This document shows positions 13,207 through 23,649 of a stretch of DNA of 64,000 nucleotides, piece by piece. This DNA comes from Pseudofabraea citricarpa (Eukaryota > Ascomycota > Leotiomycetes > Helotiales > Dermateaceae): positions 868,001-932,000 of the forward strand of contig JAPWGK010000003.1 in assembly GCA_029641185.1 (NCBI GenBank), given 5' to 3'. A program made the position numbers and the translations under genes. The notes under the pieces were generated by a model. That model saw only the letters and a program-made list of their open reading frames with translations. It ran no database searches and was not told the DNA's origin. Position 1 is the first letter of the stretch; each line of letters starts with the position of its first letter.

Positions 13207-13763
13207 GGTTGAGGGGATCTGGGGGGTGGTCGTGTTTGTGAGGGCGTGTGCGATTGAGGCGTGGGGTGGAGGGAAGAGGAGGAGGCTGTATGTACGTGTG
13301 AATGTAGCTCTGAGGCTCGTCAAGAGGTGAGGTCTGGGAATCGGAATTGGAATTGGAAGCACGGGATTGGTGGGTGATGTATAGAGGGTGTATGTATGTA
13401 TGTATGCGTGCATAAAAAGGAAGTGTGAGACTTATGCAGATGCAAGGTCGGAAGAGAAGGATTATGCAGAGGCGGCGGGAGCTGGTGGAGTGGAGTAAAA
13501 AGGCGAGCAAGCTTCTCCTCTAATCGGAGATAACGCAGGACCTAGGAAATTCCAAGAATTGTTGCGCTGCTGCGAAGCTCAACAACCACTTCTCGCATCA
13601 TCGTCCAGCACCAACAATCTCACCTCTCCGTACGTCTCCCCCCCACCTCCACCTCCACCTCAATATCTCTCTCTCTAACGCAATCAATTCTTGTCGCAGA
13701 CTCCTTTCCCTCGTGATCCGAAGATTAGATCATCGACGCGCAAAAAAAACACACAAAAAAAGA
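13207..13763. promoter_or_regulatory. shared divergent promoter of NDUFA2-type gene and MPC2
   Basis: The only DNA between the start codons of two divergently oriented genes for mitochondrial inner-membrane proteins. It contains a CCACCTCCACCTCCACCTC run near 13642-13660 and CT-rich tracts before the MPC2 ATG. A shared promoter is inferred from the geometry; no factor site is proven. Confidence 0.5.
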
Positions 13764-14698
13764 ATGCCTCCATCCTCAACCATGTTCCGCGCCGCGAGAC
13801 CGGCGTTCCGCTCACAGTTCGCCAACCGCTTCGCGTCGCAGCAGATGGGAAATTTCAGATTCGCCGGCCGCGGTAGCAGGTTCCAGAGTACGGCTTCTTC
13901 TGCTGCTGCAGGCGCCGAGGCCGAGGCGGCGCAGGCGAAGAGTTGGGGAAAGAGGATGTGGGATAGTCCGGTTGGAGTGAAGACGGTTCATTTCTGGTAT
14001 GTCTTCCCCCCGGGGTTGAGTTGAAAGAAGGAAAGAAGGAGAGAGAGGGAAACGGAGGGAGAGTAAGAGAGGATAGTATGCTAATTGGTGGGGTTCTTTC
14101 TTGATCTATAGGGCTCCCGTCATGAAGGTACGTTTGTTCTTTCTTGCAAGTTCGGGAGATGAGATTGGATATCTTCTTTATTTATTCGTCATGAAAGACA
14201 TATCTTCCAACATGTAAAGCAATCGATACTAATATCTGCTCAAAAATAGTGGGCGCTCGTCATCGCAGGAATCTCGGATCTCTACCGACCAGCTGAGAAG
14301 CTCTCCCTCACACAGAATGCTGCTCTCACAGCTACAGGTGCCATCTGGACACGCTGGTGTTTAATCATCAAGCCTCGCAACATCTTGTACGTTTCTTTCT
14401 TTCTGCCTCTTTCGATCCCCCCCCTCTTCTTCCATATCAGAGAGACAAAAGACAGCCGGAGAGAAAGGAGTGGAATAAAAGAAGATAGAGGAGAAAAGAA
14501 AAAGCTGACAGCCAAAAAAGATTGGCAACCGTCAACTTCTTCCTCGGAATCGTAGGTGTCGTCCAAGTATCGCGCATCTTGATCTGGCAGAACTCGCCCG
14601 AGGGCAAGGCAGCAAAGCAGTTGGAGCAGGCGAAGAAGAGCGTCGTCGACACGGCAGAGAGCGTGAAGGGAAAGGTCGAGGATGTGGTCAAGGCATAG
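13764..14698 (+). CDS. MPC2: mitochondrial pyruvate carrier subunit 2 (MPC2/MPC3 family)
   Basis: Exons 13764-13996, 14112-14127, 14250-14386 and 14521-14698 encode 187 aa. The MPC heterodimer moves pyruvate across the inner mitochondrial membrane. Residues 1-70 form a basic, Ala/Ser-rich presequence-like extension. The MPC core then reads HFWAPVMKWALVIAGISD, RPAEKLSLTQNAAL, ATGAIWTRWCLIIKPRN and LLATVNFFLGIVG, the expected hydrophobic segments with the conserved W-A-P-V-x-K-W and TRW-IKP motifs. Exon 2 is only 16 nt and supplies APVMK, so the gene is easily mis-annotated. The C-terminus is a charged Lys/Glu/Ala helix. A second in-frame ATG seven codons on is an alternative start. Confidence 0.93.
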
Positions 14699-16002
14699 AT
14701 TTGGATCCGGACAGTTCGACGTTGCGGTCGCATGCATGCATCCATCCATCCATCCATGGAGGGTTTGATTTCTTCTCTTACGCTTGAGGGTTTAGATGAT
14801 AGAGGCGAGAAGATGGGGAAGCGGATGAGAATGGGATCGCAGCTCGCGTGTATCATACCTACATAACCTTTACTTTTATTTTTTGCTTTGCTTTGGGCCT
14901 GCATGCCTTCCTTACCTTACGTATTAAGCAGTTGCTTCTCAAGAGATATAGCTCCTCCCGCCTTCTCAACAAACGCCACGAGTCATCTCTAACTAGCATA
15001 GCATATTTATATCCATGTCTATTTGCTATCATCACCTAAGTACCTATGTAGATACTCAGAGTCTCGGAGTCTCGGAGTCTCAGAGACAAGACAGTAAACA
15101 GTTCCTTACATCTCAGATACCTACGTACCTGCGTAGTATAACAAGAACAAAAGTCGGAGAGATAGAGGGAGAAAGCATATTCAACGCATAATAGCTACCT
15201 TGGCAATGTGTGAAGAATTATTGTACTGACAAGTAAGGATATGATTAGAAATCACATCTCACATCAGAGCAGAACATATCGTACCTCACTTCATAATTCA
15301 CACACTCGATAGATAGGTCAGTACACATGTTTAACATTCAATCATTCATCCATCCATATTTCAATTGATTCTTTGTCTTCATTCTTCATTCTTCATTCAT
15401 TCTTCTCTTCTTGTTCTGTTTTCTTGCTTTCGTTTATATCAATCATCCATCCACACACACTCTCCCTCTCACGACCTCAAATCTCAATCTCATGGTTGGG
15501 GTATTCCCTCGCCCATCTCTCCCTTCCCTGCCTGCCTACTCTCTTTCATTTCGTAGAAAACTTTCATCAACAAACAGACACACAAGCAACAAAAAAAAAA
15601 AAAAAAAAAAAAGGGAAAAGAAATTCGTATGCGACCCCATCCCCATCCACCCATCCCTTCGGCTCCATCCGACGAGAAACAGGGAGAAACAAACAAGTTT
15701 GGTCGGGGAGGCAAGGGAAAAGAAAAAAAAAGTTAACCCATGCCGCTAAAAGAGCAGCAGCAGCAGTCGACCCAGCAGAAGAAAAACGTGATAAACCTCA
15801 CAAAAAAGACACACAACAAATCCATCCTTGAGTATTCCGCGGTTTTTCTTCTCTTCGTTCCCCGTCTTCGCTGTCCAGCATTCAAAGCAAAAGAACCGAA
15901 AATAAGATCAAGCAAAAAAAACAGCCAGGACGGTAACGATTTGCTGGTGTAATAGAATCGAATGAAACAGGAATGAAAAAAGACATCCCCCCTAACGCAT
16001 CT
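14699..16002. other. convergent 3'-3' intergenic
   Basis: Between the 3' ends of MPC2 and PBS2. It contains CATC/CATG units at 14733-14757, a GAGTCTCG duplication near 15058-15085, a TACCTACGTACC motif near 15119 and a 22-A run at 15591-15612. No coding region is supported. Confidence 0.5.
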
Positions 16003-17975
16003 CTAACCAGGGCTGGCAGCTGGGCTAACAGTATCGAGTGGAGCATTATGTAAAGCTGGTTTGGTACTCTCGCCCATCAAACCCTTTTGCTTCCGATCGA
16101 TAGCGTTTCGTACCCACTCCGCTACCTCCTTGTCTTCGGTACCGGTGAATGTCTCTTCGCCGAGACTTGTGCCAGCAAGCTCTCTCTCAAGCTCAGTTGC
16201 GGCATCATCCTCTTCATCTTCACTAATGGTAGGTGGCTTAGAAAGGGAAGCTAGCCAGCCATGTGCTAAAAGCATGGAGTAGGTCGGCCGTAACTTGGGA
16301 ATCTTGTTTAGACAACCACGAACGAAATCCCGAGCAAGTGGTGAGTAGCCTTCCTCCGGAAGATCCGGGGGCTCACCATCAACAATAGCCTATAGCCTTG
16401 TCAGAAAATGAAATCACCCGGGGGAAAAAAGGAAACTAAAGGAAGAAGGAAACCTACACTAAGCTGACTGAAAATGTTGTTGTAGGTTTCAGGAGGATAT
16501 GGATATCTTCCCATCGCGCACTCAATGATGCTCAAACCCAAACTCCAGATGTCACTTTGCACGCTATATGTCCCACCACCTGCGTTAGCTCCTGCTTGTG
16601 ACATTCCACCACCAGATATCCGCTCGGGCGCCATGTAGGATTGGCATCCGATATTAGTCTTGGCAATACTGGCTACCAAGTTTCCACTGACACCAAAATC
16701 ACAGATCTTTACTTGGCCTCTTGTATTGACAAGGATGTTGGTAGGCTTGACATCTCGATGGATAATGTTATGGTCGTCCTTGAGAGTTCTAAGACCTTGA
16801 ACCGTGGCAAAAGTGATCTTTTGCAGTACGCTCTCCGGGATCCCATCTCCATAGATCTTGTCGATTGATCCTCCATCCATGAACTCTATACAAATGTATA
16901 CAGCTCCTTCTTGGAAGAAAGCACCATAGAAGTCGATGATGTAAGGCGAAAGACATCGATGAAGAATATCGAGTTCCATAATGATGGCAGCAAACTTCGC
17001 TTCATCGAGTTCGAGCCGGATCTCTTTCATAGCCATTACGATGCCTGTCGTAGATCCTCCCGGGGAGCTTTCAACAGAATCAGGTTGTGAAACTGGGGAT
17101 TCCGATGTTGATTTGTTTCCAGCAAGGCCTGCACCCGGCCGGCGCATCCTTGGTCGTGCATGCCGTACCTTATACACCGTACCATAATTCCCCTTACCGA
17201 GCTCCTCCAATGTATCTACTTCATCAAGTGATATACTGAAGTTGTTCCCACTTGTGAAGTCAATTCCGCCACCGTGTATGATGGCCTTCCCAGCGAAGTT
17301 GAGGGTCCCATTTTTGGTATCCACAAATTTCGAAAACTTATTGAAAGCTGACCCTGTATCTGCAGTGCCATTCTGGGGTGATGCGCCATTTGCTAGCGGG
17401 GTTCCGTTTGACGGTGGCCCACCAGGCAAACCACCCGGTAGCTTCATACCTCTTCGCTGTCCCAACGAGGGCTTTGCTTTAGGGACTGCGGGAGCAGAAA
17501 CAAAATTGTGAGCCTGCGGCCGCATATTAGGAGGTAGTCGTAGTCCTCCAGGAAGACCTCCTATGCCTGGGCCAGGACTTGAAGGCTCTGGCATCGACCC
17601 TAATGTTTGTGCAGCTGGGCGAGGGGGAGCTCCTTGTCTTGAGAGGTGGAAAGCCTTCATCTTATCCTGCATTGTCTGTGGGAGACCACCTGCGCCTTTC
17701 GTGCTCGACAAGTTCGTCGATATGTTTGGTCTGCGGGCATTGTTGAGCAAGCCGAGTGGCGTCGACGAGGCGGTCATTGAGGGAGTGGAAGGGGGATCGG
17801 ACACTGATCGAAGGGTGGGCAATCGAGGAGTGCTTGATTCTGGATGGGCAGCCGGCGTGCTTTCTATAGACGGAGAATCAGAGGAGGCCGTGGGTGCCGT
17901 TGGTGGTGCAGCAGCGACCGCGAAATCAATCGAGTCTTCCGGGGCGCGGGGCACCTGGTCTGCCGGAGAGGCCAT
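16003..17975 (-). CDS. PBS2: PBS2-type MAP kinase kinase of the HOG pathway
   Basis: Minus-strand exons 16458-17975 and 16003-16389 (intron 68 nt, donor GTAGGT, acceptor CTATAG, phase 0) encode 634 aa. Pbs2 phosphorylates the Hog1 MAPK during osmotic stress. Residues 1-245 are low complexity (P, S, G, A). The kinase domain follows: GKGNYG at about 260-265, catalytic Lys in MAMKEIRLEL at 317, HRDVKPTN with Asp408, DFGVSG and the activation loop SIAKT with phosphoacceptors Ser436 and Thr440. A Gly/Ser-rich insertion of about 35 residues sits between the glycine loop and the catalytic lysine, as I recall for filamentous fungal Pbs2. Exon 2 supplies the lobe end RGCLNKIPKLRPTYSMLLAH and a short acidic tail. 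All catalytic residues are present. Confidence 0.95.
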
Positions 17976-20762
17976 GATGTTGTCGTCGGGGTCCTATTCC
18001 AACTTCATGAGAAGAAATTCCCAGAATTGTAGAGACAGGCTGCTTGTGCGACGAGAGCTGTTAGCCAACACTGATCTGAGCGCCTGGGGGGGTCAAAATG
18101 TGTAGTCTAGACAGGACAGGGCTGACCTGTTGGTGACCTGGGGCGAGTAAATGCCGCAGAAAGCCGGCTCTTCTTACTCAGGCCCGACTGACAGCAGGAG
18201 ATGTTTGTCGGCGGTGAAACGGGGGAGGGATTCGGGATGTCGACTTGGGAATGGAGGCGAAAAGAGAAGCTGGAGAAGTCTCGGTGCTGGGGCTTGGGTG
18301 CTGAGTGCTGGGTCGCGGGTGGTGTCGCGGGCAGAAGTGGAAGTGGAAGTGGAAGACGAAGACGAGTATTCTTCGGTACCTGAGGCCGTGTGGCAGTGCC
18401 GTGGAGCAGCGGGAGCAGGTCTAGAGGTCTAGAGCAGACAGAATCAGGCCCAGAGAGAATTCAAAGAAGGACTTGTTTGGAGATGATGGTTGTTGTTTGC
18501 ATGGGCGTGTCCAGCGTGGTGTTGATAAGGTTTGGTTGGGCAACTGTGACTGAGTGACTGTGACTGACTGACTGACTGACTGACTGTCTGGACTGGGCGG
18601 GCGACAAAAAAAACTTCAACGCCCTGCACCTTATGTGGGATGAAGCTCAAGTGCACGATGCACCGGATTTTCTGCGTATCTATCTTTAACCTGTCCTGTG
18701 CCCATCAGGCTATCTGGGTCGATCCCGACTCGGTGATGTGCTCGACACTTGGGGTTGGTTCTCTCTCAATGCATGCGATGACGTTGATGGAGAATTTCCC
18801 AGGTTGAGGGCCCACGAGGGGTTCTGAGAGTGACTTGTGGCTGACTCTGGGATTTCACTGGCTAAGCGACCACCCCACCGTAACACCGCGAGCCAGGATC
18901 GATGCACTTTTCCAATCAAGCCACAGTCGTAAGTCGGGAGCTATCAATAAAACAACCCAGGTGGAGATGAGATGCAGATGGGAATAAAAACGACGGATGA
19001 GAGCTGACGCTGAGCTGGCTGGCTCAAGGCGAGATGAGATGCTGATATTAAGCGGCCGACTAATTACTATAGCTATCATCATATCATTATCTCACTATGT
19101 CTTCTATCACCCACCAAAGCAAGCATGCTAGCATAGCTCTCTTCCTCTCTGCAGTATCGTACTGTAGGCTAGGCTAGTACTGACGGTCCAGATGAGTTTC
19201 ACATTCTTGCACCACCAGATGTCTCCCGTGGGCTTGAGACTTGACTCAAGCACAACTAAACCCCGGCCCGCCCACTCTTCCCAGCAACATCCACATCCAC
19301 CTCAACCTCAGCTCACAAAGACAATAATAATCACGAGCCAAGACTCCCTCTGTGAATATTTGCATGCAGCTGCTCCTTCGGTAGCATCGACTGACTCCGG
19401 CTCCTCTTCACAGCAGCCCCCGAGGCAAGCGAGCAGCCTATATGCTACCGCATGCCAACTTTGACGTCGCTGTCGAGAGACGTTGCCTTGCATCGCCCTC
19501 GCCCTCGCCCTCGCCGCTGCAGCGGCCTTGATTCACGTTACCAGGTACTCTTCAACTCTGGAGCGCTTCACTATTGCTCAGGTACAGCACGGCGCCGACA
19601 GGTCTGACAGGCACCAAACCCAAGGTTATGAAAGCAGAATTCCAACCATGCTACCAGGAAACCCGATGTGGCATGGCTCGGACCAGAAAGCATGAATCTG
19701 CAGGTCGTCGTCAGAAGCAGAGATGGTGTCTGCCAAGAAATTTGCACATGGGGCGCACGACGGCCCATCGTCGTCATTCTGTGGCTGGTGATGGATGGCG
19801 GAAGAAGAGATTAGCCAGTGTGAAGCTGCTTTACAGCAAGCCAGCTGCGTCGTCTTCTTCTTGATTCTTGTAGGAATAGTATGTCATGGGCCTAAAAGCA
19901 CAAGATGGGTATCAAACATGCCATGATTATCAGATATGAAATGATGCAACGGTACAAGGAGGTTACCTCAAAGTCTACAGTTAATTAAAAGCATTCAGAA
20001 GTATACACTTGCTCTAGAGTCGAAAGTGCTCAAACCCGTAAAGCGGCCCAAAGATCTCTTGTCCTTTGGTGGATGACTCGCTGCAGCTGGTTTAGTCTGA
20101 GGATTTGCAGCCGCCTGCAGCTTGTCAAGGTACGGACGGAGGTACAGCTCGGCCCTGAAGAGCTGAGCATCTGATAAGGAGCCTGTAAACTTAGATTTGG
20201 ACATGTCGCTGGCCTGCGTTGATATGAGGTGATCAAGACCTACTGTAGCGATGGGAAGAACATGCGACGAATGCGACCGAACGCAGGCTGAGGGGGCATT
20301 GCCAGCGCATCCGATGAGTGAGAAGATGATGAAGACGTACCGAACGAACAGACGTTGGCTATGTATGGTTAATTTGCTTATTTGCGTGCAAGAGAGTCCA
20401 ATCACGAAATCCCCAGCCTCCACGAGCAGTGACCCAGCCAAGCTTCCAAGACTCTCTAGGAAACCCTCAACGACACCCAAAAGCCCAAATCCACCGTCGC
20501 CCCCGAGCCTGCTCTCTTCCTGTTCCTTTATAACAACCGTCGCGATAAAATCTTTTCGTGCGGGTCCGTTTCCTCTGTCTCCGTGATCGCGCTTCTCTTA
20601 TCAGTATCAGGCGTTGCGTCAACCTCGCACACCATCCGCCAAGCTTCCAGGTTCGCGCAACCTCATTGACCCCAACTGTCTCACGACATCGTAACCACAC
20701 GACCAACTGACCGACATAACACTGGTCAGCATCAAGAGAATCAGCAGCCTTCTCACCATATC
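17976..20762. other. intergenic, PBS2 promoter and transporter promoter
   Basis: About 2.8 kb between two divergent genes. It holds a GACT tandem run at 18561-18586 and GGAAGT repeats near 18335. A minus-strand frame at 19995-20204 could encode a 69-residue protein, and the same frame stays open up to about 20600 without an ATG; I do not recognise it and do not call it. Confidence 0.45.
18561..18586. repeat. GACT tetranucleotide microsatellite
   Basis: Perfect tandem GACT units directly visible in the PBS2 upstream region. Confidence 0.9.
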
Positions 20763-22669
20763 ATGGGGTATTTTACCTCGCCCACATCGTATCGTCTTGC
20801 AAGTGGCATCGAGAGTCCCATCGTCCGCAGAACAACCTTTACAGAACTCGCCTTTGGCGCCATCAGTGCTCGCAATGACCACGATGCACATCCGGCGCTG
20901 GGCCATCTCATCCTCCTGGTCTTCGAGGCCGTGCTAGAAGTCGTATGTGTCAGTCTGCCAGGTTATATCGTGGCCCGTCAGGGCATGTTCGATGCCGATA
21001 AGCAGAAGTTTCTCGCAAACCTGAATGTGGCCCTGTTCACGCCATGTTTGAGTATGTTTACCTATTTTAAAACTCCCGCCCTATCCTAGCTGACAGCACG
21101 ATAGTCTTCACCAAACTAGCCAGTCAATTGACGGCCGACAAGCTGGTTGATCTGGCCGTCATCCCCGTCATTTTCGTGGTACAAACGCTGGTCTCGTATT
21201 TGGTATCTCGAGGAGTCGCCGTGGCTTTTGGCTTCGGAAAGAGACCTGCCAACTTTGTCACGGCTATGGGAGTGAGTTTCACAATAAATCTTGGTATGAG
21301 CAGTACTGACAATGTCTAGGTCTTCGGAAATTCCAACTCTCTGCCCATTTCCTTGGTCATCTCGCTGTCGCAAACGTTAAAGGGATTGCATTGGGACCAG
21401 ATACCTGGAGACAATGACGATGAAGTTGCAGCAAGAGGAATTCTCTATCTGTTGATCTTCCAACAACTCGGACAACTAGTGCGATGGAGTTGGGGATACC
21501 ACGTCCTCTTGGCACCTCCGGAGAGCTATGAGGATCACACTGATGACGTGGCTGCGGAGGAAGGTCGATACAGAGATGAGCCGGAGTTGATTGCAGGTCT
21601 TGATGGGGAAGAAGAAGAGGATGCGCCATTCATTCCGAAGAAGAAATCAAACGGAAAGCTCAAGAGCGGTACCTCGACCACTAATTCCTTCGAATCCGGA
21701 GGGAGAACTCCCATCAACACTAGTAGCTATGCCTCATCTTCCGATGATGAGCTAGCAGATCCTGTAAAGATTCCTGGCGTGATTTCAACTCCTGCAAATG
21801 GCAACGCTCTTTCTCATGACCATTCCAATGGCAACCTTACAACCTTCCCTAGTATCCGCACACCAACCCCCCAGGAAGAGCAGAATATCCCACCAGGAAT
21901 CAGAGGATGGATCCCACTTGTCCGCTTACACTTCAGACGTGCCTCCAATGGTGTCTCCAACTTCGTGTCCAGCAAATCTCACAAGGCTTTCGTATCTCTG
22001 CCTTCCGGTTTACAAAAGGTCTTGACCAAAATCCATGCCGGTCTCGCTCGATTCCTTGCTGGTGCGTGGGAATTCATGAACCCACCTCTCTGGGCCATGC
22101 TTCTCGCTGTTATTGTTGCATCTATTCCATCCCTTCAGCGTCTCTTCTTTGAGGATGGCTCTTTCATTGCCAACTCTGTCACTCGCGCTGTTTCCCAGTC
22201 TGGTGGTGTTGCCGTTCCTCTCATCTTAGTTGTCCTTGGTGCCAACCTTGCACGAAACACACTTCCAAAAGAGGCTTTGGATGTTAACTCCGAAGAGAAT
22301 CAAATTGGCACCAAGCTCTTGGTCGCTTCTTTAATCTCCAGAATGTTGTTACCAACACTCATCATGGCACCAATTCTGGCTTTAATTGCCAAGTATGTCC
22401 CAGTCAGTATTGTAGATGACCCAATTTTCGTCATCGTGTGCTTCTTGCTCACCGGAGCACCGAGCGCTCTTCAACTTGCACAGATCTGTCAGATCAATGG
22501 TGTGTATGAGGGTGTTATGAGCAAACTGCTCTTCCAGAGTTACGTAATCTGGTATGTCTTTTCCAATGTCCGATCTGTATCATGCACTAACGAAATTGAT
22601 AGGATTCTGCCCTCTACGCTCATTCTCGTGATGCTTGCTCTAGAAACTGTTGAATGGGCCGTAATTTGA
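20763..22669 (+). CDS. auxin-efflux-carrier-like (PIN/ECM3 family) membrane transporter
   Basis: Exons 20763-21051, 21105-21271, 21320-22551 and 22603-22669 encode 584 aa. Members of the membrane transport protein family (yeast Ecm3-like) are polytopic carriers with two bundles of about five helices around a cytosolic loop; the fungal substrate is not established. The N-terminal half shows LILLVFEAVLEVVCVSLPGYIVARQG, NLNVALFTPCLIFTKLAS and the diagnostic GNSNSLPISLV; residues about 220-330 are a hydrophilic acidic loop (EEEEDAPF, Ser/Thr/Pro-rich). The C-terminal half has PPLWAMLLAVIVA, GGVAVPLILVVLGANLA and FLLTGAPSALQLAQI. All three introns (51-53 nt and shorter) restore family motifs in phase. 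Confidence 0.92.
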
Positions 22670-23649
22670 TCTGAGTTCGGACAAGGCACTGTAGGATAGG
22701 AGGAACATGAAACAACAAATCTTTTGTATATTGCAATCAAGGGGCACACTGAGTGAGCTCTGGAACTTTTCATTTGTCTGTCTTCTTTATATCGTTGGGT
22801 CGGCCACGTGTTTTCCTTGACTCTTTTAGAACAAAAATAACTTCGAGCGTTGGCGTTCTTCTTTGGGGGGATTAAAAAATCAAATTAAAACCTCTTCTAC
22901 TTTTCGAACTGACTTGTGGGATATCTTTGACCGTGATGTGAATTTTGAGCCTCCGGTGTCGTTTGCTTGAGAGGATAACCTTAAAATAGGTAGGTAAAGT
23001 GGTGGTAGATTGTTTCTAATCGACGGCTAAGCCCGACTCTGCACACAAGTACCTACCTAGGCAAGCAAAGATGTTTCCAGTCGACTAGTTAGGTATCTCA
23101 CCAAGTAATAAGTCCGGATTAGCTATTTCAAACGTGCTATATATTTTGCTATCAAATCAATATAACGTGGTTAATTTTCTTCCCATTCGCTTAAAAACAC
23201 ATAGCCTGAATCGCTTCCTCTCCGCTTCCCCTATCTCATCAAATCAGCCTCGCTTAGACGAGGACCACGAACAGCGCAAAGAACTGGCCGAATAGAAGAA
23301 GGCTCTAGTTCTTTACTAGCTATGCAATTTCTTTACAACGCAGTAATTCTCGGTACTTCGCTTCCTTCGTGAGGCTGAGCTGCAGATGGGCTGTCAGTTA
23401 GTCGGTTGAGTGGTCTCGGCCGTGACTCATGATTAAGTTCAGTCAGTCAACCTTATGCAGTCCCCTATGCACGTCCCAGGACCAAGGACCAGGACCACTT
23501 ATAGACGACGACGACATGTTCACGACCTCAAATCCCGATGGCCAAAAAGATGAGAACAAAGACATAATAGACCAAACTCTTCTTTCTCTTCGGGTTAATT
23601 TCAAAATCAAAACCATTCATCGCGACTGGAAAGAAAGAATTGAATACTT
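22670..23649. other. intergenic with a broken coding relic
   Basis: Contains the transporter 3' region, TAGGTAGGTA and GTACCTACCTAGG motifs near 22988 and 23049, and a coding-like relic at about 23161-23408 (listed separately). The last 200 bases are the presumed promoter/leader of the RNA-end protein. Confidence 0.5.
23161..23408 (+). pseudogene. coding relic with transition-type stops (possible RIP-mutated transposon fragment)
   Basis: One forward frame reads as a protein-like segment (for example PRLDEDHEQRKELAE, LCNFFTTQ, FSVLRFLREAELQMGC) broken by three stops. Each stop could arise by a single C-to-T or G-to-A change (W to TAG, Q to TAG, Q to TAA), the kind of damage repeat-induced point mutation makes. 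There is no start codon and no intact neighbour in the same frame. I cannot name the element family; a degraded transposase or a dead host gene are both possible. Confidence 0.4.

Noticed and set aside
17563..18105. 180-codon forward frame
   Set aside because: Antisense shadow of the PBS2 N-terminal low-complexity region.
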